Source: CALDTK01 sp041744755
Lineage (GTDB): Bacteria; Bacteroidota; Bacteroidia; Chitinophagales; Saprospiraceae
Reading direction: 5' to 3'
Assembly (NCBI GenBank): GCA_041744755.1
Contig: JBGTKC010000007.1
Span: forward strand, 6,246 to 70,245
Length of the DNA stretch: 64,000 nt
Within the stretch, counting starts at the first letter, position 1; the number at the start of each line of letters is the position of its first letter. Positions 8,896 through 18,116 of the stretch are shown here, piece by piece. The position numbers were made by a program, and so were the translations under genes. The notes under the pieces are model-generated. The model saw nothing but the letters and a program-made list of their open reading frames with translations, had not been told where the DNA came from and searched no databases.

Positions 8896-10083
8896 ATGGA
8901 TCAACACACCCCTGCCTCGGACATCCACCAGGTGGCCAACGAGGGTGAGCTCAGCGACGCCCTACTCGGCGCGCTTGACAACTACGACCCCGACGCCTAC
9001 GACCCGCGGGGCGTGAGTGCGGGCATCGACCTGCTGCGCCAGGAGGGCTGGTTCTCGCGTTCGCACAGCCTCGCGTTCGCTTGCCACGGCCACGACAGTG
9101 AGGCGGGCGCGCGGGAGGGCTTCGGGCGGCAGCTGCAACTTCTTTACGATGTCGGCCGCGGGAGTTTGCCGCTCGGGCGCATCTTCGAGGGGCATGTAAA
9201 CGCGCTGGAGCTCGTGGCCCGCTTCGCGACGCCCACGCAACTCGCGCGCTACCACGCCGATGCCGCGGCGGGCAAGATGTTTGGTGTCTGGAATACGGAG
9301 GCCGGCAACGGCATCAACGTCTACGACCTCGGCGAGGGCCGCTACGAACTCAAGGGCGCGAAGACCTTCTGCTCCGGCGCCACCGACGTGGAGCGCCCGA
9401 TCATCACCGGCCACCTCTGGCGCGACGGCAGGGTGGTCGGCTGGCAGATGCTCGTCGTCCCGATGGAGCGCGTGGCGCCGAGCCGCGTCGACGACACCTT
9501 CTGGAGTCCACTCGGGATGGAGGCCTCGGCCAGCTTCGCGGTCGACTTCGAGGGCGTCCTCCTCGAGGAAGAGGACCTCCTCGGCGCCCCGGACGACTAC
9601 CACCTGCAGCCACACTTCAGCGGCGGCGCGATCCGCTTTGCGGCCGTGCAGCTCGGTGGCGCACGGGCACTCTACGACCAGGCCACGGCCCTACTCAAGT
9701 CCATGCACCGCGAGCACGACCCGTACCAGTGCCACCGGATCGCTGACATGGAACTGGCCCACCAGACGGGGCTCAACTGGCTCCAACTCGCGCCACAGTA
9801 CGCGCTACCGGTGTGGCACGCCGACGAGGATGTGATCCACTACGCCAACATGACGCGCACGGCGATCCTGCGGGTCTGCAGCGAGATCCTGGACACGGCC
9901 GAGATGGCGGTCGGGGCGCGGGGCTTCCTCGAGCCGAAATCTATTCAGCGTATCTACGCAGACCTGAAGATGTACCTCCGCCAACCCGCCCCCGACAACG
10001 CCCTGGCCGCCGTAGGTCGGCACGCCGCCGAGCGCGCGCGATTGCCGGCGCGCGAGGCCAGCGGCCAGCCAGCCATTGTATGA
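8896..10083 (+). CDS. Acyl-CoA dehydrogenase family protein
   Basis: 395 residues with an acyl-CoA dehydrogenase fold: an N-terminal helical part, the middle beta domain (FGVWNTEAGNGINVYDLGEGRYELKGAKTFCSGATDVERPI resembles the FAD/substrate-contacting stretch), and a C-terminal helical bundle ending near RIYADLKMYLRQPAPDNALAAVG. No canonical catalytic Glu can be placed with confidence, so the reaction is open. It is the first gene of a tightly coupled set: its stop overlaps the PIG-L start as ATGA. With the methyltransferase and the nearby glycosyltransferase it points to modification of a lipid or glycan rather than fatty-acid breakdown. Confidence 0.8.
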   Translation: MDQHTPASDIHQVANEGELSDALLGALDNYDPDAYDPRGVSAGIDLLRQEGWFSRSHSLAFACHGHDSEAGAREGFGRQLQLLYDVGRGSLPLGRIFEGHVNALELVARFATPTQLARYHADAAAGKMFGVWNTEAGNGINVYDLGEGRYELKGAKTFCSGATDVERPIITGHLWRDGRVVGWQMLVVPMERVAPSRVDDTFWSPLGMEASASFAVDFEGVLLEEEDLLGAPDDYHLQPHFSGGAIRFAAVQLGGARALYDQATALLKSMHREHDPYQCHRIADMELAHQTGLNWLQLAPQYALPVWHADEDVIHYANMTRTAILRVCSEILDTAEMAVGARGFLEPKSIQRIYADLKMYLRQPAPDNALAAVGRHAAERARLPAREASGQPAIV

Positions 10084-10832
10084 ATGATATGCCGCACGCC
10101 GGGGCCTGGGCGGCTTTCGCCAAAACCGCCCGTCTCCTCAAAGCCAGCGCCGTGGTCGGCAAGGTGTTGGCCCTCGTGCCCCACGCCGACGACGAGGTGC
10201 TGGGGTTCGGCGGGCTCTACCGCAGGCTCCTCGACCGCAACGTTGCCATCGACATCATCCTCGTCACCGACGGCGTTGGGTCACACCCGCAGGCCAGCGG
10301 GCACACCGCCGATGAGCGCCGCGACGTGCGCGAGGGCGAGATCCGCGAGGCCGTCCGTAGGCTAGGGAGCCGCTACCCACAGATCGAGTTTTGGCGAAAG
10401 CCAGACACTCAGCTCTCGCGCCTCCCCGCCGCCGAGCGCACGCAGTGCATCTCGCAGATCGCGAAGACGATCCGCGGCGGCTCCTACGCGAGCTTGCTTA
10501 CGCCCTGGCGCCTCGACCCCCACGGCGACCACCGCGCGATTACGGACTGGGCGCTGGCCGCCCTCCAACTCCTCGACCCGTCCGAGCGGCCGACGCTGAT
10601 GGAATACTGCGTCTGGCTGGGCCACCAGGGTAGCGCGGCAGACTTCCCAGACCCCAGCACGGTAGACCTCGTCAAGGTCGACGTCCGTGCCCACCGCGAG
10701 GCCAAACGCCACGCCCTCCAGGCGCACCAGTCCCAGCTCGGCCAGGTGTTCGACGATCCAGACGGCTTCGTGATCCCGGCCTCGCTCGCGGCGTCCACCG
10801 AGCGTGACTTCGAATACTTCCTCTTGTCATGA
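10080..10832 (+). CDS. PIG-L (LmbE) family deacetylase
   Basis: 250 residues. The zinc motif PHADDEVLGFGG (about residues 35-46) is the AHPDDE-type signature, and a later HGDH (TPWRLDPHGDHRAI) supplies the second histidine region. Known members remove acetyl from N-acetylglucosamine-containing substrates such as GlcNAc-PI, mycothiol and bacillithiol precursors. The start at 10080 overlaps the previous stop (ATGA) and the end overlaps the methyltransferase start, so the three are translationally coupled. Two exact 14-mers lie inside, on opposite strands, read as AFAKT and as FWRKP. Confidence 0.88.
   Translation: MNDMPHAGAWAAFAKTARLLKASAVVGKVLALVPHADDEVLGFGGLYRRLLDRNVAIDIILVTDGVGSHPQASGHTADERRDVREGEIREAVRRLGSRYPQIEFWRKPDTQLSRLPAAERTQCISQIAKTIRGGSYASLLTPWRLDPHGDHRAITDWALAALQLLDPSERPTLMEYCVWLGHQGSAADFPDPSTVDLVKVDVRAHREAKRHALQAHQSQLGQVFDDPDGFVIPASLAASTERDFEYFLLS
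10113..10126 (+). repeat. Interspersed 14-mer, exact copy
   Basis: In the PIG-L deacetylase gene; read as AFAKT. Confidence 0.9.
10388..10401 (-). repeat. Interspersed 14-mer, exact copy
   Basis: In the PIG-L gene, inverted; read as FWRKP. Confidence 0.9.
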
Positions 10833-11446
10833 GCGACGAGATTCAGCGCCCGACCGAGAGCCTCGACGAGGCTTACTTCGACCAGATCTACTCGACCACC
10901 GATGATCCGTGGGGCTTCGAGACGCGGGAGTACGAGCGCGAGAAGTACGTCCGGACCATCGCCTCCCTCCCGCAGGAAAGGTACCGCCGCTGTCTGGAGA
11001 TCGGCTGCTCGGTCGGGGTGCTGAGTCGCCTGTTGCTCGGGCGCTGCGATGGTCTCTTCGCCACCGAGATCAACGACCGCGCCCTGGCCGCCGCCCGCGA
11101 CCGCAATGCGGACCTGCCCACCGGAGCGTTCGTGAAGATGAATTTCCCGGAGGAGGTGCCGCCGGGGACCTTTGACCTCGTGGTCCTCTCGGAGGTGGCG
11201 TACTACTGGGCGGCGCCTGCGTTTCGGCTTGCGCAGAAACTGATTTTAGACCAGCTCCTAGAGGCTGGAGGCACCCTGATCCTGGTGCATTATACACCAG
11301 TGGAGACGGACTATCCGCTCACGGGGGAGGAGGTGCACGAGGCTTACCTGGCGGTGAGCCGCGGGGAGAGTGCGCCGCTTAGGCAGGTGTCGGCCTACCG
11401 GGCGGAGCAGTATAGGATTGACGTGTTTCAGAGGGCGGTTCGCTAG
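10829..11446 (+). CDS. Class I SAM-dependent methyltransferase, NodS-like
   Basis: 205 residues. Motif I is seen as CLEIGCSVGVLSRLLLG, followed by an acidic residue ending strand 2 (LFATEIND), FDLVVLSEVAYYW (motif II/IV region) and a later GGTLILVHYTP strand. The start DEAYFDQIYSTTDDPWGFETREYEREKY is typical of NodS/nodulation-type methyltransferases, which N-methylate amino sugars. That fits a role after the neighbouring deacetylase: freeing an amine, then methylating it. This order is inference. The start overlaps the PIG-L stop. Confidence 0.85.
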   Translation: MSDEIQRPTESLDEAYFDQIYSTTDDPWGFETREYEREKYVRTIASLPQERYRRCLEIGCSVGVLSRLLLGRCDGLFATEINDRALAAARDRNADLPTGAFVKMNFPEEVPPGTFDLVVLSEVAYYWAAPAFRLAQKLILDQLLEAGGTLILVHYTPVETDYPLTGEEVHEAYLAVSRGESAPLRQVSAYRAEQYRIDVFQRAVR

Positions 11447-11513
11447 CATGTGTGTTTATAGCAACAGGGCTGTATGTGGGCCAGCCATTACGTCAGTGCT
11501 TCTGGGTTCTGGA

Positions 11514-12707
11514 CTAGGCAGCAATCCCGACACGACGCCGCGTATTCATGACCCGGGTCTGGGTAGCTGGTGCGGGCTTGACCGCCAGTAGCTGCCCCTC
11601 CTCAAAAGCGGCTTTCAAGGATTCGTAGGCCTCCGGTAGTGGGCGCCGTGGGAAGCGGGCCTCGCGCAGGGCTATGGTGTCGGCGTGGCTCCAGATCGCA
11701 CGCCAGCGCGCCTCGAAGGCTTGATCTTCGTCGACCTTCCCCCAGATCCCGGCCAGCGTCCCGCTCGGGTCGAAGTAGTTGATCGGCGGGCGACCGTCCC
11801 GCAGGGACGCCTTGAGGGCATACTTCCAGACGAGGCCATTGACGCAGGGCACGACGGGCCATTTCTGCATGGCGTAATCGCTCTCCCAGGCGGCTAGCTG
11901 CTTGGCCATGCCCCACTCCGCGCGACCGTCCATGCGGGTACTGGTATACACGACGAACGAGCGTGGGTAGGCTACCTGTAGGCCTGCGTCGAGGAGTCGC
12001 CTGCGCATGAATTGGTCCTCGTCGTACGCGAGGATCGGGAGTCCGCCGACGGCGCGGTACGCGGGTAGGCTTACGCCAAAACCCGCGCCGCCGAAGTCGC
12101 CGTGCGAGGGTTGCAGGTCGAGGTGCCCGCGGTAGTAGTGGTGACGGAGGGTAGAGTGTAGTGCGCGGTAGGCGTTGATGACCGCGCCGATGCGCGAGGG
12201 ATCAGGTTCGCCGGCGAGGATGCGGGCCCCCACGGCGTCCGCCCCGCGCTGGAGCCAGGCGTAAGCCTCGGCAATGGCGTCGGGCGCGAGGCGAGTGTCG
12301 GCGTCGGTGCTCAGTAGCATCCGCTTACCGCAGCCGTTCTGCTCCAGCAGTCCCGCCGCGATGTCCATGCCGAGGCTGCGCGCCGAGCCCACGTGTGCTT
12401 CCGCGTCCGGAAAGTCGACGTCGACCAGGATCAGCGGTAGCGTGGGGTGGGCGGCGTGCCAGCGCATTATTTCGCCGCACGTGGCGTCCGTGGTGCCGTT
12501 TACGACCACCACTGTGACGAACTCGCCGACGAGGCTCCGACCCGCGAGCGACCACTGACAGCGGACCGACTCGAGACAAGAGATGATCCGGTCGACCTCA
12601 TTGCGCGCCGGGATGACCACCGCCGCCCGCCACGGTCGGCAGGCGGCTACCCGACCGATGGCGTAACGTCCGTCGTGTGGCAAGCTGGGGAGCGGTAGTG
12701 GGGGCAT
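11514..12707 (-). CDS. Glycosyltransferase family 2
   Basis: 397 residues. The GT-A fold begins with AAVVIPARNEVDRIISCLESV (about residues 28-48), followed by VVVVNGTTDAT and the DxD-type metal site LSTDADTRL. A later GAGFGVSLPAYRAVGGLP and YDEDQFMRRRLLDAG resemble the acceptor-side ED motif. It should transfer a sugar from a nucleotide donor to an unknown acceptor in the cytoplasm. It faces the acyl-CoA dehydrogenase/PIG-L/methyltransferase operon convergently with a gap of only 67 bp, and families like these recur together, so it probably belongs to the same pathway. Confidence 0.87.
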   Translation of the reverse strand: MPPLPLPSLPHDGRYAIGRVAACRPWRAAVVIPARNEVDRIISCLESVRCQWSLAGRSLVGEFVTVVVVNGTTDATCGEIMRWHAAHPTLPLILVDVDFPDAEAHVGSARSLGMDIAAGLLEQNGCGKRMLLSTDADTRLAPDAIAEAYAWLQRGADAVGARILAGEPDPSRIGAVINAYRALHSTLRHHYYRGHLDLQPSHGDFGGAGFGVSLPAYRAVGGLPILAYDEDQFMRRRLLDAGLQVAYPRSFVVYTSTRMDGRAEWGMAKQLAAWESDYAMQKWPVVPCVNGLVWKYALKASLRDGRPPINYFDPSGTLAGIWGKVDEDQAFEARWRAIWSHADTIALREARFPRRPLPEAYESLKAAFEEGQLLAVKPAPATQTRVMNTRRRVGIAA

Positions 12708-12841
12708 TCGGCAGGTGTGTACCTACATATCCAACACGGCCCAACAATAGTTCGCCGGAGCACAGGTCCGCGTGAACGCAATGTAGAATTCGCGATCGGG
12801 AGGGGCGTGCTCGTTGTCATGACCTCTTAATAGGTAAGTGG

Positions 12842-13558
12842 CTAAAGCACGGATTCCCCATTCGCATCCGTGCTGAGTACGTGCGACATGTAATCCAGGA
12901 AAGGCCGCATCGCCACGAAGGTCCTGAGGACTTCTCCACTGAAATTCTCGTCGGCCACCTCCTGCTTGCTGAAGGTGCGGATGAGGACGAAGTTCTTGTG
13001 GCGCAGTAGGTCGATGGCCGGGTGCGCCTTGTCGTAGCCCTTCGGCGCGGACTTGAGCACGTCGGAGGGATAGAGCTCCGCGCCGAACACCGAGGCGATC
13101 GGCTCGGCGGCCAGTAGCTTCCGGAAGGCGTCGTGGTCGACGGCCAACTCCTCGCGGATGCGCGCGAGGTCGTCCTTCTCCGGCGACCAGAAGCCCCCAC
13201 CGACGAAGCACTCGCCCTCCACAAGCATATCGGCGAAGTTTTTGATTCCGCCAGGCTCCACGTGCCAGTAGTAGCCCCCACGGCGCTCCCGGCCGAGGCG
13301 GTCCATCCCGCCGCCCCAGTGGCGCTTGTAGGGCGTCTTGTCCTTCGAGAAGCGGGTGTCGCGGTAGATGCGCATCGTGTGCGAGCGCTTCGGCTCCAGC
13401 TCATCGGTCTCGGCGAGGGCGTCGTAGAGGGTTTTGGCGAAAGCCTCCACCTCGTCCTTGGCGTCCGTCTAGCGCGACTTGTGGTCCGCAAACCAGTCGC
13501 GGTCGTTGTGGCGCTGCAGGTCGCGCATGAAGGTGGCGGGGCGGGAGGGGAAGCGCAT
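12842..13558 (-). pseudogene. DUF2461 protein gene interrupted by one in-frame stop
   Basis: The frame from the ATG at 13558 reads a typical DUF2461 start (RDLQRHNDRDWFADHKSR), then meets TAG at 13471-13469, and continues in the same frame as TDAKDEVEAFAKTLYDAL through to HVLSTDANGESVL. Family members usually have Tyr at this point (NKxRY), so a TAC-to-TAG change would explain it. The downstream 200 residues keep full family character (FSKDKTPYKRHWGG, GGYYWHVEPGG, GGGFWSPEKDDLARIR). Either a recent nonsense mutation, a sequencing error, or readthrough. An internal restart is possible but would lose the first 35 or so residues. Confidence 0.8.
13431..13444 (-). repeat. Interspersed 14-mer, exact copy
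   Basis: In the DUF2461 pseudogene; read as AFAKT. Confidence 0.9.
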
Positions 13559-13567
13559 GGGGAGGAC

Positions 13568-13668
13568 GTTGTTGGGTTGGTTGGTTGATTGGTTGTTTGG
13601 TTGTTTCGTGTGTCGGTGATAAGGTGGGCTCGAGGTGACGATGTGCGGGCAAACCAACCAACCAAATT
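13568..13668. repeat. TTGGTTG-rich intergenic inverted repeat
   Basis: The left part (13568-13608) is made of repeated GGTTGGTTGATTGGTTG words; the right part (13650-13668) is its complement in type (AAACCAACCAACCAAA). A similar pair of arms is at 59349-59442. It sits between the DUF2461 gene and the thioesterase gene, both on the minus strand, so it could fold in the transcript and act as a terminator. Confidence 0.6.
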
Positions 13669-13673
13669 GCGTC

Positions 13674-14081
13674 TCACCCCCACTCCTCCGCCAAGAAATA
13701 GCACGTCGCCTTGAAAAGCGCCACCGCCTCAGTGCCGCGCGTTAAGGTCGCCTCGTACCTGCCGAGCTTACGGCCGCGGTGCTGCTCGCGCGTGTGACAC
13801 TCGACGACATCGCCCGCATACAGGGGCCGCAGGTAGGACATCGTCGTCTCGGCGGCGACGGCCTTGACGCCGTGGCTGTTGCACGCAAACGCGAAGCCCG
13901 AGTCCGCCACCGAGTGCGCGATACCACCGTGGGCGGTGCCGTGGCCGTTGAGCATCTCCTCGCGGACCGTGAAGCGGATGCGGCTTTCGCCAAAACCCAC
14001 CGTCAGCACTTCGACCCCGAGCCAGGCGCTGAAGGCGTCACGCTCGAGCATGCGGGCGGTGATTTCGGCGGGTGTGAGCAT
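13674..14081 (-). CDS. PaaI-type hotdog-fold thioesterase
   Basis: 135 residues from the ATG at 14081. The hotdog signature is clear: LNGHGTAHGGIAHSVADSGFAFACNSHG, with the catalytic-region HGG and following Asp, then SYLRPLYAGDVVECHTREQHRGRKLGRYEA. Family members hydrolyse aromatic or short acyl-CoA thioesters in the cytoplasm, classically in phenylacetate degradation. The gene is divergent from a PaaJ-like thiolase with only 31 bp between start codons, which supports a shared pathway and shared control. An exact 14-mer repeat is read here as GFGES. Confidence 0.87.
   Translation of the reverse strand: MLTPAEITARMLERDAFSAWLGVEVLTVGFGESRIRFTVREEMLNGHGTAHGGIAHSVADSGFAFACNSHGVKAVAAETTMSYLRPLYAGDVVECHTREQHRGRKLGRYEATLTRGTEAVALFKATCYFLAEEWG
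13983..13996 (+). repeat. Interspersed 14-mer, exact copy
   Basis: In the thioesterase gene; read as GFGES. Confidence 0.9.
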
Positions 14082-14085
14082 GGGG

Positions 14086-14109
14086 GCGAAGATGCAACCC
14101 CATCTTCGC
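14086..14109. promoter_or_regulatory. Inverted repeat between divergent thioesterase and thiolase starts
   Basis: GCGAAGATG, six bases, CATCTTCGC: a perfect 9-bp inverted repeat filling most of the 31-bp gap between the two start codons. Its place suits an operator for both genes or a hairpin at the 5' end of one mRNA. No regulator gene is adjacent. Confidence 0.5.
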
Positions 14110-14112
14110 GCC

Positions 14113-15317
<1,205 letters not shown>

Positions 15318-15321
<4 letters not shown>

Positions 15322-16592
15322 GGTACAAGGCGTGGCTGCGCTACTGGCCGCAGGTACTGTTCGGATTCCTGATCGCAGTCCTAGTCTTCGAACTCGTCCG
15401 CGACACGGGTCGCTGGGGTGACTTCAAGGGCTACGTCGACACGGGAGGTTACGTGCTCGAGGGTGGAGACGTGTATCGTCACCCGGCCGTCAACACCTGG
15501 CCTCCTTTCTTTTCGATTGTCTGCGTACCGCTGGCCCTGGCTGCGCGCGTAAGCGAGCCGCTCACCCGCTTCGTCTGGCTGGCCGGAATGTTGGTCGCGC
15601 TGTGGGCCACCGTACGACTCATCGGCCGGATGCTTTACCGCCGCGACCTCCCGCCGTGGACGCCCGCGCTGCTGCTGCCGACGCTCTTCATCGTACGCAT
15701 GTTTCTGGAGACGATGGCGCTGCTGCAGAAGAACGCCTACCTGCTGCTGCTCTGCGTGGCGGCGGTGTGGTTGTGGCACCAGCGCCGCGAGGCCTGGGCG
15801 GGGATGTGCCTGGCGCTGGCGATCTCGGTCAAGGTGTACCCAGTCTTTATCCTCGCCTTCTTTGTCGCACGCTTACAGTGGCGTGTAAATGCGTACACGA
15901 TTCTCTTTTGTGTGCTCTTCGCCGTGGTGCCTTTCGCGGCCTTCGGGGTCACTGAGGCAGCGGGCTACTACGAGATCTGGGGTCACCAAGCCTTCGTGCG
16001 CCCGATCGATTTCATCTTCCGCAACCAGTCGCTGCTGGCCACGCTCACGCGACTATTCTCGGACACCGAGGTCTCGCGGCTGGACCACCCGCTCGGGCCG
16101 GACTACTTCATCAACGTGGCCTCGCTCTCGCGGGACGCCGTGAAGCGGTTTATGTACATCGTCGTGGCGTTGGTTGCTGCCGGCGTGCTGTGGCTCTTCC
16201 GCCGGCCCTTGCGCCGCCCGGTGACGGAGGGAGGGCTGTTGGAGATTGGCCTGGCCTTCGGGCTCTGCGCCGTGCTCTCGCCGCTGGTCTGGAAGGCCTA
16301 CGGTATTTTCTGGCTCCCGGCGTTAATGGCGATCTACCCGTATCTCTACCGGGTGCCCGGTACCGAGACTCCTATCGTACCCGACGAGGCTCACCGGACG
16401 AGCCTGCGTTGGGCGTACTTCCTGGGCTGGGGCCTGATGACCTTCTCCAGCGAACTCTTCATCGGACGACACCTGAGCTACGTGGCGCAGGCCTACGGCG
16501 CGATGCCTCTCGGCGGGATCATCCTGGCGGGGCTGTGCGTGTGTCTGCGGGTCGGCAGATTCGCTACTCCGGCGCTCCGAGTTCCCGGATGA
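15318..16592 (+). CDS. GT87-type (DUF2029) polyprenol-dependent membrane glycosyltransferase
   Basis: 424 residues from the ATG at 15318 that overlaps the thiolase stop. About ten hydrophobic segments alternate with short loops (for example VLFGFLIAVLVFELV, FVWLAGMLVALWATVRLI, LLLLCVAAVWLW, YTILFCVLFAVVPFAAFG). The extracytoplasmic loop after helix 1 has DFKGYVDTGGYVLEGGDVYRH with conserved-looking Asp residues, and NTWPPFFSI follows, as in GT-C mannosyltransferases of the DUF2029 family. It probably adds a sugar from a lipid-linked donor to an envelope glycan. The link with the thiolase may be only positional. Confidence 0.8.
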
Positions 16593-17049
16593 TGCCACCG
16601 TCGTCGATCCCGAGTCGGAGGGCCGAGGATTTGTCGGCAGCGCCGAGGTCCTCGATGGTGTCCTCGCGCGCGCTCACCACGTAAACGACGTGATCTTCGG
16701 TGATGGTGGCGGCGGACTGGCTCACGCCCTCGCCGTCGATGTAGCTTCCGGCGATGACGCGATTCTCGACCGGCTCCCCACGCTTGTCGAAGGTCACGAG
16801 GCGGTAGTGGTTGTGCAGCAGTCCTGCTTTCCAGTACACGACGGCGGTGTACTCCTTACGGGAGAACTTAGCGCACGCGAGCACCTCGGTAAATTCGTCG
16901 AGCTCGGGCTCCAAGGGCGCGATGAACTCGGCGAGGGCCTCGTCGGGGATGAGCTTGCCGGCGGATTCGTAGGTGCGGTAGGTGTCTTCGCCGAAGTGCA
17001 GGGGGAAGTCGGCTTTCGGGAATAGCTTGGTGAAATCTTTGAAAGACAT
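16564..17049 (-). CDS. Hypothetical protein
   Basis: 161 residues from the ATG at 17049 (MSFKDFTKLFPKADFPLHFG). Open frame upstream of this ATG is Pro/Arg-rich and unlikely to be coding. No signal peptide or membrane segment; it looks like a small soluble alpha/beta protein (YTAVVYWKAGLLHNHYRLVTFDKRG). I do not recognise the family. The 3' end overlaps the GT87 gene convergently by 29 bp. Confidence 0.6.
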   Translation of the reverse strand: MSFKDFTKLFPKADFPLHFGEDTYRTYESAGKLIPDEALAEFIAPLEPELDEFTEVLACAKFSRKEYTAVVYWKAGLLHNHYRLVTFDKRGEPVENRVIAGSYIDGEGVSQSAATITEDHVVYVVSAREDTIEDLGAADKSSALRLGIDDGGIIRELGAPE

Positions 17050-17078
17050 GCGAATGGGCTTAGGCGGCGGCGCGGCAG

Positions 17079-17093
17079 GTTTTGCCGAAAGGC
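17079..17093 (-). repeat. Second interspersed motif GCCTTTCGGCAAAAC, exact copy
   Basis: Intergenic, upstream of sdhC. Confidence 0.85.
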
Positions 17094-17324
17094 GGTAACG
17101 GGAACGGGCGGGGGCGAGGATGGGTTTGTGTAGCCTGCGGCGGGGGGGGGGCTCCGGCGGGGAGCTTGCGGCGCGGCTGTTGTACGAGTCAACCGTCCAT
17201 TGGCGCAAGCGGCCCATCGTCCGCCAACCGCTGCCGGTCCTTTGATTAAGTATAAATAGGCCTCCGCTCCGTGACGCGCGCCGTTACCACGCTGCAACCC
17301 CTGGGCCGCAGCCGGTTCGGACAC

Positions 17325-17332
17325 TACCTTTG
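17325..17332 (+). promoter_or_regulatory. Probable sdhCAB promoter, -7 box
   Basis: TACCTTTG matches the Bacteroidota TAnnTTTG -7 element and lies 25 bp before the sdhC start codon. A convincing -33 TTTG is not seen at the usual distance. Confidence 0.5.
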
Positions 17333-17357
17333 TGGGGTCTAAAGACGCGACGGGATT

Positions 17358-18074
17358 ATGGATTGGCTGATACGTTTTCTTACCTCTAGCATCGGGCAGA
17401 AGGTCGTGATGAGCTTCACGGGCTTGTTCCTGATCTCTTTCCTCGTGGTGCACCTCGTGGGCAACCTTCAGCTCTTGACGCTCGACGAGGGCCAGAGCTT
17501 CAACGAGTACGCGTATTTCATGACGAGCAACTCCTTAATCGGTGGACTGAGCTACGGTCTGTACGCGGGCTTTTTGCTGCACGCCATCCAGGGTCTTGCG
17601 CTCTGGTACCGCAACCGTCAGGTGAGTGCCGGCGGGGAGGGCCGCTACGCCGTGAATGCCATTAGCTCGGCTTCGAAGCACGCGCCGGCGCGTGCGAGCT
17701 CGAGCGCGGCCCTGCTCGGGACCATCATCCTGGTCTTCCTCGGGATCCACATGGGGGACTTCTGGTACTCGATGAAGTTTACCGACTCCATCGACACCGT
17801 CGTGTACGGGGGAGGCGGCGCGGCGGGGGTGAAAAACCTCTACTACAAAGTTTCGCAGAGCTTTAGCCAGTGGTGGATCGTACTCATCTACGTCATCTCG
17901 ATGGTGGTGTTGGCGTTCCACCTGATGCACGGCTTCTGGAGCGCCTTCCAGACGCTGGGACTCAACCACCGCAAGTACACGCCGCTGCTTAAGGCCGTCG
18001 GCATGGTGTATGCGATTGTAGTGCCACTAGCCTTTGCGGCCATCCCGGTCTACATGTACTTCGTGCTCAACTAG
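17358..18074 (+). CDS. sdhC: Succinate dehydrogenase cytochrome b subunit
   Basis: 238 residues with five predicted membrane helices, the first at about residues 15-38 (VVMSFTGLFLISFLVVHLVGNLQLL). This is the single large anchor typical of Bacteroidota and Bacillus-type complex II (type B, two haems). Histidines in helices (VVHLVGN, LLHAIQGLAL, IHMGDFW, AFHLMHGFWSAFQ) are the expected haem ligands. It carries electrons between the iron-sulfur subunit and menaquinone. First gene of sdhC-sdhA-sdhB, with 42 bp to sdhA. Confidence 0.95.
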   Translation: MDWLIRFLTSSIGQKVVMSFTGLFLISFLVVHLVGNLQLLTLDEGQSFNEYAYFMTSNSLIGGLSYGLYAGFLLHAIQGLALWYRNRQVSAGGEGRYAVNAISSASKHAPARASSSAALLGTIILVFLGIHMGDFWYSMKFTDSIDTVVYGGGGAAGVKNLYYKVSQSFSQWWIVLIYVISMVVLAFHLMHGFWSAFQTLGLNHRKYTPLLKAVGMVYAIVVPLAFAAIPVYMYFVLN

Positions 18075-18116
18075 CGCGCCCGCCGTTTGTCATTACTAGT
18101 ATAACCCTACACCGAT

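Larger units (their letters stand above)
17050..17357. other. Intergenic region upstream of sdhC
   Basis: It contains a copy of the second interspersed motif (17079-17093), a G-rich run near 17135-17150 and the likely sdh promoter. I see no gene. Confidence 0.5.
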
